Assembly: GCA_028819675.1 (NCBI GenBank) | Contig: JAPPKT010000060.1 | Coordinates: 1 to 10,618, forward strand | Length of the DNA stretch: 10,618 bases | Direction of reading: 5' to 3' | Origin: Caldilineaceae bacterium | GTDB lineage: Bacteria > Chloroflexota > Anaerolineae > Caldilineales > Caldilineaceae | Part shown: positions 1-5,849 of the stretch, in pieces | Position numbering within the stretch: the stretch's first letter is position 1 | How the letters are laid out: each line of letters begins with the position of its first letter | Position numbers and translations under genes: made by a program | Notes under the pieces: generated by a model | What the model was told of the DNA's origin: nothing | The model's input: the letters and a program-made list of their open reading frames with translations, nothing else | Database searches by the model: none

Positions 1-2
1 AG

Positions 3-383
3 GGGATGTGCGCCGCCGCCGAGATCATCGAGGACGACGGCGAGATGATCGTGGCTGCCCGCTGCAACGACGGCTTCCCCGCGCACGGCAACTTTACCAA
101 ACTGCTCTACGAGCACAGTTCGCCGCAGGCCATGCTGGAGACGATCTTCCGTCCCGGTTTTCACATGTTGGATCAGTGGCAGGTGCAGAAGTTCGCCGAA
201 GTGGCCCTGCGGGCGCAGGTGGCGATATACAGTGAGCTGGAGCCCGATGCCGTGTCCCGAGCCGGCCTCACCCCGGTCGCCGACCTGAATGAACACATCC
301 ACACAGCCGTTGCCAATCTGGGGCCCGACGCGCCGGTCGCGGTGCTGCCGGAAGGGCCGATGACGATCCCATACCTGGTGTAG
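3..383 (+). CDS. LarA-like (DUF2088) nickel-dependent lactate racemase family protein, C-terminal fragment
   Basis: The reading frame is open to the left edge, so this is the last ~125 residues of a protein that normally has about 420. The ATG at 6 is internal. The visible part matches the C-terminal domain of the LarA/DUF2088 family: the strand GEMIVAARCNDG followed by HGNF, then DQWQVQKFAEVALRAQ, and a final VLPEGPMTIPYL. LarA itself interconverts L- and D-lactate with a nickel-pincer cofactor. Family members in other bacteria act on other 2-hydroxyacids, so the substrate cannot be assigned. The N-terminal catalytic histidines, which would decide whether the enzyme is active, lie outside the window. 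The gene is GC-rich like the later genes and unlike the AT-richer stretch that begins just after its TAG stop. Family assignment is firm; substrate is unknown. Confidence 0.8.
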   Translation, partial: GMCAAAEIIEDDGEMIVAARCNDGFPAHGNFTKLLYEHSSPQAMLETIFRPGFHMLDQWQVQKFAEVALRAQVAIYSELEPDAVSRAGLTPVADLNEHIHTAVANLGPDAPVAVLPEGPMTIPYLV

Positions 384-408
384 GCGCGGCTTCGGATTGA
401 CTCCCGCT

Positions 409-425
409 CGAAATCAAGGATTTCG
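409..425 (+). terminator. Small perfect hairpin downstream of the LarA-like gene
   Basis: CGAAATC-AAG-GATTTCG is a perfect 7-bp inverted repeat with a 3-nt loop, 26 bases after the stop codon. No T-run follows directly, so it is at best a weak terminator. Apart from this the stretch 384-553 holds nothing I can support. A TTGACC at 519-524 resembles a -35 box but has no acceptable -10 at the right distance. Confidence 0.3.
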
Positions 426-577
426 GCGATAGTGAAAACCGATTCTTCTGCCTTTTCTTAGAATGTGCAGCAATGTTGTTCTTGAAGATCGTATGCCTGT
501 GTAAGTTTACGTACGCAGTTGACCACTTGTGATGGTAAAGGCAGAGTTACGTATTGATCAACAATTTTATCTGGAGT

Positions 578-847
578 ATGAAGCTTATGAGAGACTGGCC
601 GGGACATAAAGTCAAAATGACGCTCTGCATTGCTGAAGAACCCATCCCACCCGCTGGTGTGCTGGAACTAGAAAAGTGGTGCGAGTCAGGCAAATCAGGA
701 AGGCCGATTCAGACGCATATCGGAGACTGCGGTATCGTTCAATACATAGTTAATGAGGAAGTCTTGTGTGTTCGTTTTGAAGACGGAGATGAACGCCTGC
801 TTTATGTAGATGAAGTGCGCCTGTTGCTTTCAGATTCCTGTGAGTGA
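578..847 (+). CDS. Small hypothetical protein, probably SH3/KOW-like beta barrel
   Basis: About 89 residues from ATG 578. I do not recognise a named family. The C-terminal half has a small beta-barrel pattern: a basic GRPIQ segment, then GDCGIVQYIVNEEVLCVRF with alternating hydrophobic residues, then a short turn DGDER and LLYVDEVRLLL. A glycine-led strand, a VRF-DG turn and a closing DEVRLL strand are typical of small SH3-like or DUF4926/DUF4314-type proteins, but this is a resemblance only. The start is uncertain: TTG 554 gives 97 residues, ATG 578 has GGAG only one base upstream, and ATG 587 has the same GGAG at a better 10-base spacing. The gene lies in the AT-richer island and has AT-rich codons unlike its flanks. 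The PLD nuclease follows 94 bases later on the same strand, so co-transfer is plausible. Whether they act together is unknown. Confidence 0.55.
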   Translation: MKLMRDWPGHKVKMTLCIAEEPIPPAGVLELEKWCESGKSGRPIQTHIGDCGIVQYIVNEEVLCVRFEDGDERLLYVDEVRLLLSDSCE

Positions 848-941
848 CTTGATACCAAACAGTCGAAATACGGTCAAATGTGGGAGCTCGGTCTTGGCTT
901 TCAATCTTAAGTTGCAAATATGAGGCTGAAGTACTCCAATT

Positions 942-1823
942 ATGACAGTCTTACGGAATAATCAGATTGAAATTGAAATGATGAAGACGATACCGTCGCC
1001 TTGGTCTGAAACTTTTGAGAATTTCGCGCGCTCAGTCTGCAATAGTGCTATAATAGTTTCCCCATTTATTACAGCGCACCCCCTACAGAAACTCGTTTCT
1101 CTACTTGACGCGGAGAATCGACCCAAGATCAGCCTACTCACTAACCTAGCTGTGGAAAGCCTGCTTCAAGGAACTGTTGACGGGAAAGCCATCGCTGAAT
1201 TCTGTAGGGAGATTCCAACGACTACAGTTCGTCATCTTCCCGGGTTACATGCTAAGGCATATGTCGCTGATGAACATATGGCGATAGTAACCTCGGGCAA
1301 TCTCACTTCTGGATCCCTCTATCGAAACTACGAGTATGGCATTCAAATCAAGGATCCTTTGATAGTTCGAAGAATTGCTCTCGATTTGCAGGACTATGGT
1401 AGCTTGGGAGCGAGCGTATCTCTTGAGGAAATAGAACGCATAGCCGATGTCGCTGCAACTTTGCGAGACAAACATTCTAAGAAACTCAATTCTGCACGTG
1501 AGAATCTGAGGCAGGAGTTCGAGACTCAGTTGGAGAGTGTACGTGAATCTTTAATGCAACTACGAGGCAAGCCCGGAGAGACCACAAATGCAATCTTTGG
1601 GAGAACGATACTTTATCTTCTGAAAAGCAAGCCGCTAACTACCCGTGAGATGCAGCCACTTATACAGCACATTCACCCAGATTTATGTGATGACAAGATA
1701 GATAGAGTAATCAATGGTATACATTTCGGGAAGGAGTGGAAGCATCGTGTCAGAGGGGCACAGGTAAATCTGAGACGAAAAGGAATGATAGAGCTCATCA
1801 AAAAACATTGGCAGCTTGTGTAA
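942..1823 (+). CDS. Phospholipase-D-fold nuclease with C-terminal winged-helix domain
   Basis: 293 residues. The N-terminal part (about 20-155) is a PLD-like domain with a single HKD motif, H103-x-K105-x4-D110 (HAKAYVAD). It is followed by SGNLT (118-122) and E131, the usual second part of the motif. One motif per chain implies that a dimer forms the active site, as in Nuc and the restriction enzyme BfiI. Residues 160-210 are a charged helical, perhaps coiled, linker. Residues 215-293 look like the winged helix found in Mrr-type and other restriction proteins: helix-rich, then W266-KHRVRGAQVNLRRKGMIE and a terminal W290-QLV. The likely role is a DNA nuclease with its own DNA-binding domain, i.e. 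restriction or defence; this role is inferred. No methyltransferase or helicase is next to it. ATG 942 lacks a good ribosome site, and ATG 978 or 981 are alternatives that keep the domain intact. AT-rich codon use marks it as probably acquired. Confidence 0.75.
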   Translation: MTVLRNNQIEIEMMKTIPSPWSETFENFARSVCNSAIIVSPFITAHPLQKLVSLLDAENRPKISLLTNLAVESLLQGTVDGKAIAEFCREIPTTTVRHLPGLHAKAYVADEHMAIVTSGNLTSGSLYRNYEYGIQIKDPLIVRRIALDLQDYGSLGASVSLEEIERIADVAATLRDKHSKKLNSARENLRQEFETQLESVRESLMQLRGKPGETTNAIFGRTILYLLKSKPLTTREMQPLIQHIHPDLCDDKIDRVINGIHFGKEWKHRVRGAQVNLRRKGMIELIKKHWQLV

Positions 1824-1945
1824 TGCGAATTCAGTTTGACGCAAAGACTCTTCATTTAGGCCACAACATGGCATCACGTGAATCTCGACCGTTCTTGCCA
1901 AATATGCCAATAAGGGTAGTGGCCAAGTTACCAAAGTGAGAACCC

Positions 1946-2998
1946 TTAGTCCACCATCCCCCCGTTCAGCCTCAGGCCAAAGCCGGGCGCGTCGCTGGGG
2001 GTCAGGTACCCGTTCTCTGGCTGCGGCGCGTCCAGCCACAGCTGCTCATGCGTCCTGTGCCGGTTGCCCAGCACCAGTTCGCCCAGTTCTTCACACGCCG
2101 TCCCCGCGATCACGTGCAGACTCCACGGTTCTCCGCCCCGGTGCAGGATCACGGTGGCGCCGGCCTCTTGTGCCTGCTCGACGATGCGCCGCGTGGCGGT
2201 GACGCCGCCGCACCAAGTCACGTCCGGCTGCCAGATGTCGAGCGCGCCGGCCTTGGCGATTTCGGCAAAGCGGTGGTGGGTGAAGTCGTGCTCGCCCCCG
2301 GCCAGCTGGACCGGCTTGATCTGCGGACGTAGCGCGGCCAGTCCGTCCAGGTCGTCCGGCGTCAGCACGTCCTCGAACCAGTAGATGTCGTAAGGCGCCA
2401 GCGTGCGCGCCATCTCCCGCGTCGCCGTGGCATCCCAGGCCATGTAACAGTCGAACATGAGCAGCGCGTCCGCGCCCAGATGCCGGCGAGACTCTTCCGC
2501 CGCGGCCGCGGCGCGTTCGAAGACTGAGGGGCCCTGGTGACGGCCAAAAGGCACCTTGTGCGCGGTGAATCCGCTCTCAGCGAACCATTCTGGATCGTCG
2601 CCTGAGGCGTAGGCGCGAATGCTGTGCGCCGACGCGCCGCCCAGCAAGGCGTACACCGGCTGCCGCTCGGCCCTGCCGACGAGGTCCCACAGGGCAATGT
2701 CGATACCGCTGAGCGCCATGATGGCGATGCCGCCGCGTCCATAAGGGATCGAGGCCGCGTACAGCTTGTCCCACAGGCGCTCGATGTCGGCAGGGCTGTC
2801 GCAACTTTCGCCCAGAAGCAGCTCGCGCAGGTGGCGGTTGACCACCTCGACCGCGGCCACACCGCCGCCGCCATAGCCGTAGCCGCAGACGCCGGCGTCC
2901 GTTTCGACGCGCACGACGATCTGCCACAGGTAGGGCCGCCAACCGCCCAGCGGTTGACGGTAGTTGGGGTAGATTGCGCGGATGTCGGTGATTTTCAT
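1946..2998 (-). CDS. Mandelate racemase/muconate lactonizing enzyme family protein, L-rhamnonate-dehydratase-like
   Basis: 350 residues with the enolase-superfamily layout: capping domain 1-120, then a (beta/alpha) barrel. The three Mg2+ ligands are visible as D183 (MFDCYMAWD), E209 (YWFEDV) and E236 (GGEHD). D259 (QPDV) and H286 (ILHRGG) form the expected Asp-His dyad. The strings DCYMAWD, GEH, DIWQPDVTWCGGVT and the ending PENGYL...PGFGLRLN match the L-rhamnonate dehydratase subgroup better than galactonate dehydratase or mandelate racemase. The second-strand KxK is replaced by HKVPFG (147-152), also as in that subgroup. The reaction would be dehydration of a sugar acid to a 2-keto-3-deoxy acid in the cytoplasm; the exact sugar acid is not proven. 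It is shorter than typical rhamnonate dehydratases (~400 residues). The start fits the family (MKITDIRAIY), but no Shine-Dalgarno is present. It lies 30 bases after the Uma2 stop, so the two may share a transcript. Confidence 0.82.
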   Translation of the reverse strand: MKITDIRAIYPNYRQPLGGWRPYLWQIVVRVETDAGVCGYGYGGGGVAAVEVVNRHLRELLLGESCDSPADIERLWDKLYAASIPYGRGGIAIMALSGIDIALWDLVGRAERQPVYALLGGASAHSIRAYASGDDPEWFAESGFTAHKVPFGRHQGPSVFERAAAAAEESRRHLGADALLMFDCYMAWDATATREMARTLAPYDIYWFEDVLTPDDLDGLAALRPQIKPVQLAGGEHDFTHHRFAEIAKAGALDIWQPDVTWCGGVTATRRIVEQAQEAGATVILHRGGEPWSLHVIAGTACEELGELVLGNRHRTHEQLWLDAPQPENGYLTPSDAPGFGLRLNGGMVD

Positions 2999-3028
2999 GG
3001 GGAGGTGGTTTTGGGACGTGTGCCGTGA

Positions 3029-3583
3029 CTACGACCCGAATATCTCGTCCACCTTCAGGCTGAACCCGTCAAGCGTGGGTGAGGTCAGCGTGTCGCCTTC
3101 GCCGAACGTGTCAACGACCTCATAGCCGTCGTCTCCCAGCAACAGAACTGTAATGGCGCCGGCGTCTGTACCCACCACCCAGTACTCTTTGACGCCGTGT
3201 TGCGCGTAGAGCGCACGCTTATATCCTCTGTCCCGTTCGGCTGTGGATGGGGAGAGGATTTCAATCACGAGGTCAGGGGCGCCTTGTATGTTGTCCGGGG
3301 TGATGATGTGCGTTCGCTCGCTGGAGACGAACAAGAGATCAGGCTGCACTACGTCGACATCCGATAGCACGACATCCGTGGAGGAGTAGTAGATGCGCCC
3401 CAGACCGTTGGCCTTCACGAAGGTCATCAGATGATAACCCAATTCTGCCTGCGTTCTCTGGTGTACTTCGTTGGGCGCGGGGGTCATTAACAGTTCACCG
3501 TCCAGGAGTTCGAAGCGCTTGTCTTCAGGTGTAGTGAGGTAGTCTGTGTATGTGAGTTTTAACCGCGGCTTCTCACCAATCAT
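3029..3583 (-). CDS. Uma2 family endonuclease (DUF820)
   Basis: 184 residues, the normal size for this PD-(D/E)XK-fold family. Diagnostic motifs run in order: RFELLDGELLMTPAP (23-37), VVQPDLLFV (78-86), PDLVIEILSPST (103-114), RDRGYKRALYAQHGVKEYWVV (117-137) and the terminal strand LDGF. Candidate catalytic residues are D82 and E108, with K122 downstream. Uma2 proteins are named as putative nucleases and occur in many scattered copies in Chloroflexota and Cyanobacteria. Their biological role is poorly known, so function here is only inferred from the fold. On the minus strand a clear ribosome site, AGAGGTG (3589-3595), sits 5 bases before the ATG. It precedes the dehydratase gene by 30 bases; the pairing has no obvious metabolic logic. 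Family assignment is firm. Confidence 0.9.
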   Translation of the reverse strand: MIGEKPRLKLTYTDYLTTPEDKRFELLDGELLMTPAPNEVHQRTQAELGYHLMTFVKANGLGRIYYSSTDVVLSDVDVVQPDLLFVSSERTHIITPDNIQGAPDLVIEILSPSTAERDRGYKRALYAQHGVKEYWVVGTDAGAITVLLLGDDGYEVVDTFGEGDTLTSPTLDGFSLKVDEIFGS

Positions 3584-3588
3584 ATGAG

Positions 3589-3595
3589 CACCTCT
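3589..3595 (-). promoter_or_regulatory. Ribosome binding site of the Uma2 gene
   Basis: Read on the minus strand this is AGAGGTG followed by CTCAT and then the ATG at 3583. It supports the chosen start. A TATATT lies about 40 bases upstream on the same strand (near 3633-3639), but no convincing -35 accompanies it. The rest of 3596-3746 shows nothing else. Confidence 0.6.
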
Positions 3596-3746
3596 GATTT
3601 GGGTTTTCAGTCCGCTTTCCCACGCTCTGCTCTAATATAGCCGGATGATAGTAACGCCCACGCGCATGAAGGACAAGCATCGTCGCGCAAAGTGGCCACA
3701 GAAAGCAGGACTACATCGACGCTGCTTGCGTCCACACCAGCCGCCA

Positions 3747-4496
3747 CTACCCCTTCGTCCACGGCCTCCGTTCTTCCGCGAACGGAAACGTCCCGTCGTA
3801 CCCGCGCGGCGTCGACACATGCCAGATCCCCTCGTACATCGGCGTCAGCTGGTAGTGGCAGACAACATTGCTGCGCTCGATGTGCTCCTGGTGCTTGGCG
3901 CCCTGGTGGGGAATGTGGTTGATGAAGATGACGCAGTCACCCGCCTTGGGATAGAGAATGACGTGCTCCTGCTCTTCACACCAGGCCTCGAACTTGGGCC
4001 GGTCCATGGGGTCGAGGTGGGGCGGTTCGATCTTGTGTCCGTCTTTGACAAACTTCAAATGGGCCAGGTCCGGCCCGTTGTCCTGAAAGTAGAAGGTGGT
4101 GTTGACGCCCACCGGCTGCACCGCCAGGCGGGCACGGCCGAGTTCGCGCTTTTCCTGCCAGTAGCCGTAGAAATCGAGATGCCACTCCTGGAGGTAGGGT
4201 CCCGGGTTGATGTGCGCGCGGAAGCTGCGCAGCTGGCACTGCCGCCCCATCATCCCTTCCAGGATCGGGCGGATGCTCGGATGCCCGACCAGGGGCGCAT
4301 AGGTCTCCGGCTCACGGTCCAGGAGCGAATCGAACCACATATTGCCGACGTCGTTCAGGCCTTCTTCCCAGCCCATCGCCCGCGCATGGTTGATGCGTTG
4401 GCGGACGTGCTCGGTTTCTTCCGGCGTGAGCGCGTTCTCGACAGTGATGATGCCGTCCTCTTCCAACTGATCCAGCTTGGCTTCCAGATTGTCCAT
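3747..4496 (-). CDS. Phytanoyl-CoA dioxygenase (PhyH) family protein
   Basis: 249 residues from the chosen start. This is an Fe(II)/2-oxoglutarate-dependent oxygenase of the PhyH family. The iron ligands are visible as H106-x-D108 (EWHLDFYGYW) and H197 (NHIPHQGA). R208 (ERSN), 11 residues later, is placed to bind the 2-oxoglutarate carboxylate. The N-terminal helix with DGIITVENALTPEE is typical of the family, and the length is usual for bacterial members. Such proteins hydroxylate small organic substrates, and this substrate is unknown; true phytanoyl-CoA activity should not be assumed. An in-frame extension to 4601 exists, but ATG 4496 has a strong AAGGAG 7 bases upstream and fits the domain start. 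It lies downstream of the HicB gene with a 109-base gap and is probably transcribed separately. Family and catalytic residues are clear. Confidence 0.88.
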   Translation of the reverse strand: MDNLEAKLDQLEEDGIITVENALTPEETEHVRQRINHARAMGWEEGLNDVGNMWFDSLLDREPETYAPLVGHPSIRPILEGMMGRQCQLRSFRAHINPGPYLQEWHLDFYGYWQEKRELGRARLAVQPVGVNTTFYFQDNGPDLAHLKFVKDGHKIEPPHLDPMDRPKFEAWCEEQEHVILYPKAGDCVIFINHIPHQGAKHQEHIERSNVVCHYQLTPMYEGIWHVSTPRGYDGTFPFAEERRPWTKG

Positions 4497-4503
4497 TCTA
4501 TCT

Positions 4504-4509
4504 CTCCTT
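4504..4509 (-). promoter_or_regulatory. Ribosome binding site of the PhyH-family gene
   Basis: On the minus strand this reads AAGGAG, 7 bases before ATG 4496. It decides this start over the upstream in-frame codons that would give a 284-residue protein. Confidence 0.75.
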
Positions 4510-4605
4510 GCAGGGTTCCGTATCGTGGCCCCCGTTCGTATGGGTTCGCAACTGCAGAGAACACACGGCCGAAGCCGGCGAACGTGATAGACCGAAGTCA
4601 CCGGC

Positions 4606-4821
4606 TCATGCCAGCATCAGGCGTTCCCCCTTGGGTTCCGGCACGGGGTCGCCAAACTCACGCGCGGTGTCGATCCAGAGCGCCATCGCCTCGTTGATAT
4701 TTTGCAGTGCAACTTCCTGCGTATCACCGTGTGCCATGCATCCGGGCAACTCCGGCGCCTCGGCCACGAATGTGTCGTCAGCATTGCTCCAGTAGATGAC
4801 AATTTCGTACCTGTACATCAC
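4606..4821 (-). CDS. HicB-like antitoxin, short form without visible HicA partner
   Basis: 71 residues beginning at GTG 4821, or 70 from ATG 4818; the two codons are adjacent and either could be used. The pattern EIVIYWSNADDTFVAEAPEL, then PGCMAHGDTQEVALQNINEA and WIDTA, is the partial RNase-H-like fold of the HicB family. In known systems HicB neutralises the HicA mRNA-interferase toxin. The protein ends at EPKGERLMLA, without the ribbon-helix-helix or HTH DNA-binding tail of longer HicB proteins. Solo short HicB proteins of this size are common in Chloroflexota and Cyanobacteria, and their role is unclear. I looked on both sides for a HicA-type ORF (short, with a GSH motif) and found none. 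The reading frame is open for about 25 codons upstream of GTG 4821 (to a TAA), without a clear start there. Confidence 0.82.
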   Translation of the reverse strand: MMYRYEIVIYWSNADDTFVAEAPELPGCMAHGDTQEVALQNINEAMALWIDTAREFGDPVPEPKGERLMLA

Positions 4822-4907
4822 CCCATTCTCTAGCTTGTATTTCAGTATGGCCTGACGACCCCGCCTGACTTGATAGCTCTTGGCCTTACTGCCGGCGCGT
4901 TACGGAT

Positions 4908-5036
4908 TCAATCTTTCGGACGAGCGGCCTTCGAGAATTCGTTGGCGAAGTCTTGTGCGTCAACGCAATGCCCTGTACTTCGGACTGCATCGGGCATGTC
5001 GATACAGTAGGCAAAGAACCGGCTCTTGTCAAACAT
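4908..5036 (-). CDS. Possible small ORF, 42 residues, unknown function
   Basis: ATG at 5036, TGA at 4908-4910. The product has an aromatic N-terminal strand (SRFFAYCIDM) followed by DAQDFANEFSKAARPKD, which would form an amphipathic helix. That is a plausible small-protein composition. GGGAG lies only one base before the ATG, too close for a good ribosome site. It ends 87 bases before the HicB GTG on the same strand and is exactly antisense, in codon register, to an open frame on +. No family is recognised. It may be a chance ORF or the end of a decayed gene. Confidence 0.2.
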   Translation of the reverse strand: MFDKSRFFAYCIDMPDAVRSTGHCVDAQDFANEFSKAARPKD

Positions 5037-5205
5037 GCTCCCTATGGTTGGCCTGGGTACTCAGACCAATACCCAAAATGGATTCACTGCATCGGACTGG
5101 ATGCGGCAGGGCCACCGCGTATCACCTTCGAAGCCGGACTGTACCCTCCATGCAACTGGTGAAATGTTCTGTCATGAATCTGAGTTCGCGGCCCCGTTAA
5201 ATTGA

Positions 5206-5343
5206 TCACGTTCGGTCAAAAGACACTACCCCCTTGAGGCGTACATTGCCCCACAGGACAATTGCATCGAATTAGGTAAGCGCCTCGTGAAGCTTCCGGA
5301 TTCGGGCAAAGATGCCCTTCTGGGCGCAATTCGTGTGCTATAA
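5206..5343 (+). pseudogene. Probable 3' remnant of a protein gene
   Basis: This frame is open from just after a TGA (5203-5205) to TAA 5341-5343 and has no ATG. The translation looks like true protein: YPLEAYIAPQDNCIELG, then KRLVKLPDSGKDALLGAIRV. A diverged second copy of its middle part occurs at 5608-5649, where LVRLPESG is followed by a TAG. The differences between the copies are mostly at third codon positions, which argues that both descend from a translated sequence. No family is recognised. Alternatives are a short conserved intergenic repeat or chance. Confidence 0.3.
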
Positions 5344-5530
5344 TGACGACCGAATTGAGATCTGTTTGCTCTGGTTCTGCGAAGCCATGACTCACACCAA
5401 AAGAAAATCTAGTGTGAAGGAGGGGCGCTGCAGGTCAGTGAGTTGCCCATGATCTGTCTGCCCATATGCCATCAAATGCGACGAGGAAACGACTGCGAAG
5501 TCAAGCATATGAGTCAAAAAAAAGAAAATC

Positions 5531-5580
5531 CCACGACTTATCACTACCTACCACTACTTACCACTACTTGACTCGACTTG
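5531..5580 (+). repeat. 10-bp tandem repeat, five imperfect units
   Basis: Five consecutive decamers: CCACGACTTA, TCACTACCTA, CCACTACTTA, CCACTACTTG, ACTCGACTTG. The consensus is CCACTACTTA. It lies between the remnant region and the promoter of the DUF362 gene, after an A-rich run at 5516-5528. Short tandem repeats of this kind are scattered between genes in Cyanobacteria and Chloroflexota, and their function is unknown. The end of the window carries a related 7-bp version. Confidence 0.7.
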
Positions 5581-5714
5581 ACCCGCCCGAAACCATGGCA
5601 ACTGCAACCAATTCGGGTAAACCTTGTGAGGCTGCCTGAATCGGGTTAGAGGAGTCGTTTACGGAGGCAAGAAAAAATTCTAAAGAAAAGGGAGTGGCCT
5701 GCCTTGGACAACTG

Positions 5715-5743
5715 TTGACACAGCGGGAAACCACGATTACACT
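5715..5743 (+). promoter_or_regulatory. Sigma-70-type promoter for the DUF362 gene
   Basis: A perfect TTGACA (5715-5720) is followed after exactly 17 bases by TACACT (5738-5743), which keeps the key T-A and final T of the -10 consensus. The predicted transcript start near 5750 gives a leader of about 100 bases before ATG 5850. It is the best promoter match in the window. Confidence 0.55.
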
Positions 5744-5849
5744 CATGCTGGGACACCCCAAATGCGTCTTGTCCGAAACACGCCTTCTCTCCAGCGGTGT
5801 CCTCCCTTTACACCACGAAATAAGTCCGACCTTTCTCAAGGAGGCTACG

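Larger units (their letters stand above)
4822..5714. other. Gene-poor region with coding remnants and opposed small ORFs
   Basis: About 1 kb (up to 5849) holds no confident gene. On + a frame is open from 4869 to a TGA at 5160-5162 (TTG possible at 4953). It reads like protein in places (for example HAPYGWPGYSDQYPKWIHC). On - , codon-aligned with it, ATG 5036 to the TGA at 4908 gives 42 residues beginning MFDKSRFFAYCIDMPDA, with GGGAG one base before the ATG. At most one can be real. On + from 5221 a second protein-like stretch in another frame ends at TAA 5341 and has no start codon. Taken together this resembles decayed genes. An extended -10 (TGCTATAAT, 5336-5344) overlaps that TAA, but I see no good -35 for it. 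Confidence 0.4.

Noticed and set aside
384..1945. Attachment-site direct repeats or an integrase bounding the AT-rich island
   Set aside because: I compared both flanks by eye and found no direct repeat, tRNA end or recombinase gene.
2624..3028. 134-codon ORF on + opposite the dehydratase
   Set aside because: Antisense shadow of the conserved enolase-superfamily gene; no family resemblance.
3645..4697. 350-codon ORF on + opposite the PhyH-family gene
   Set aside because: It is a shadow of the GC-rich minus-strand gene, with low-complexity Pro/Arg/Leu composition and no family signal. The minus strand has clear iron ligands and a good ribosome site.
4822..5036. HicA toxin gene next to HicB
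   Set aside because: No ORF in any frame shows the short dsRBD-like HicA pattern with a GSH motif.
5336..5344. Extended -10 promoter TGCTATAAT
   Set aside because: The -10 match is perfect, but it overlaps the stop of a coding remnant, has no -35, and no gene follows in the next 370 bases except one with its own better promoter.
5449..5571. 40-codon ORF beginning MICLPICHQMRRGNDC, which hints at a zinc-binding motif
   Set aside because: Its C-terminal half is encoded by the 10-bp tandem repeat, the nearest AAGGAGG is more than 20 bases upstream, and only three well-spaced cysteines are present.
5694..5849. N-terminal extension of the DUF362 protein back to GTG 5694
   Set aside because: The extension does not resemble the family, covers the predicted promoter, and the ATG at 5850 has a strong AAGGAGG.
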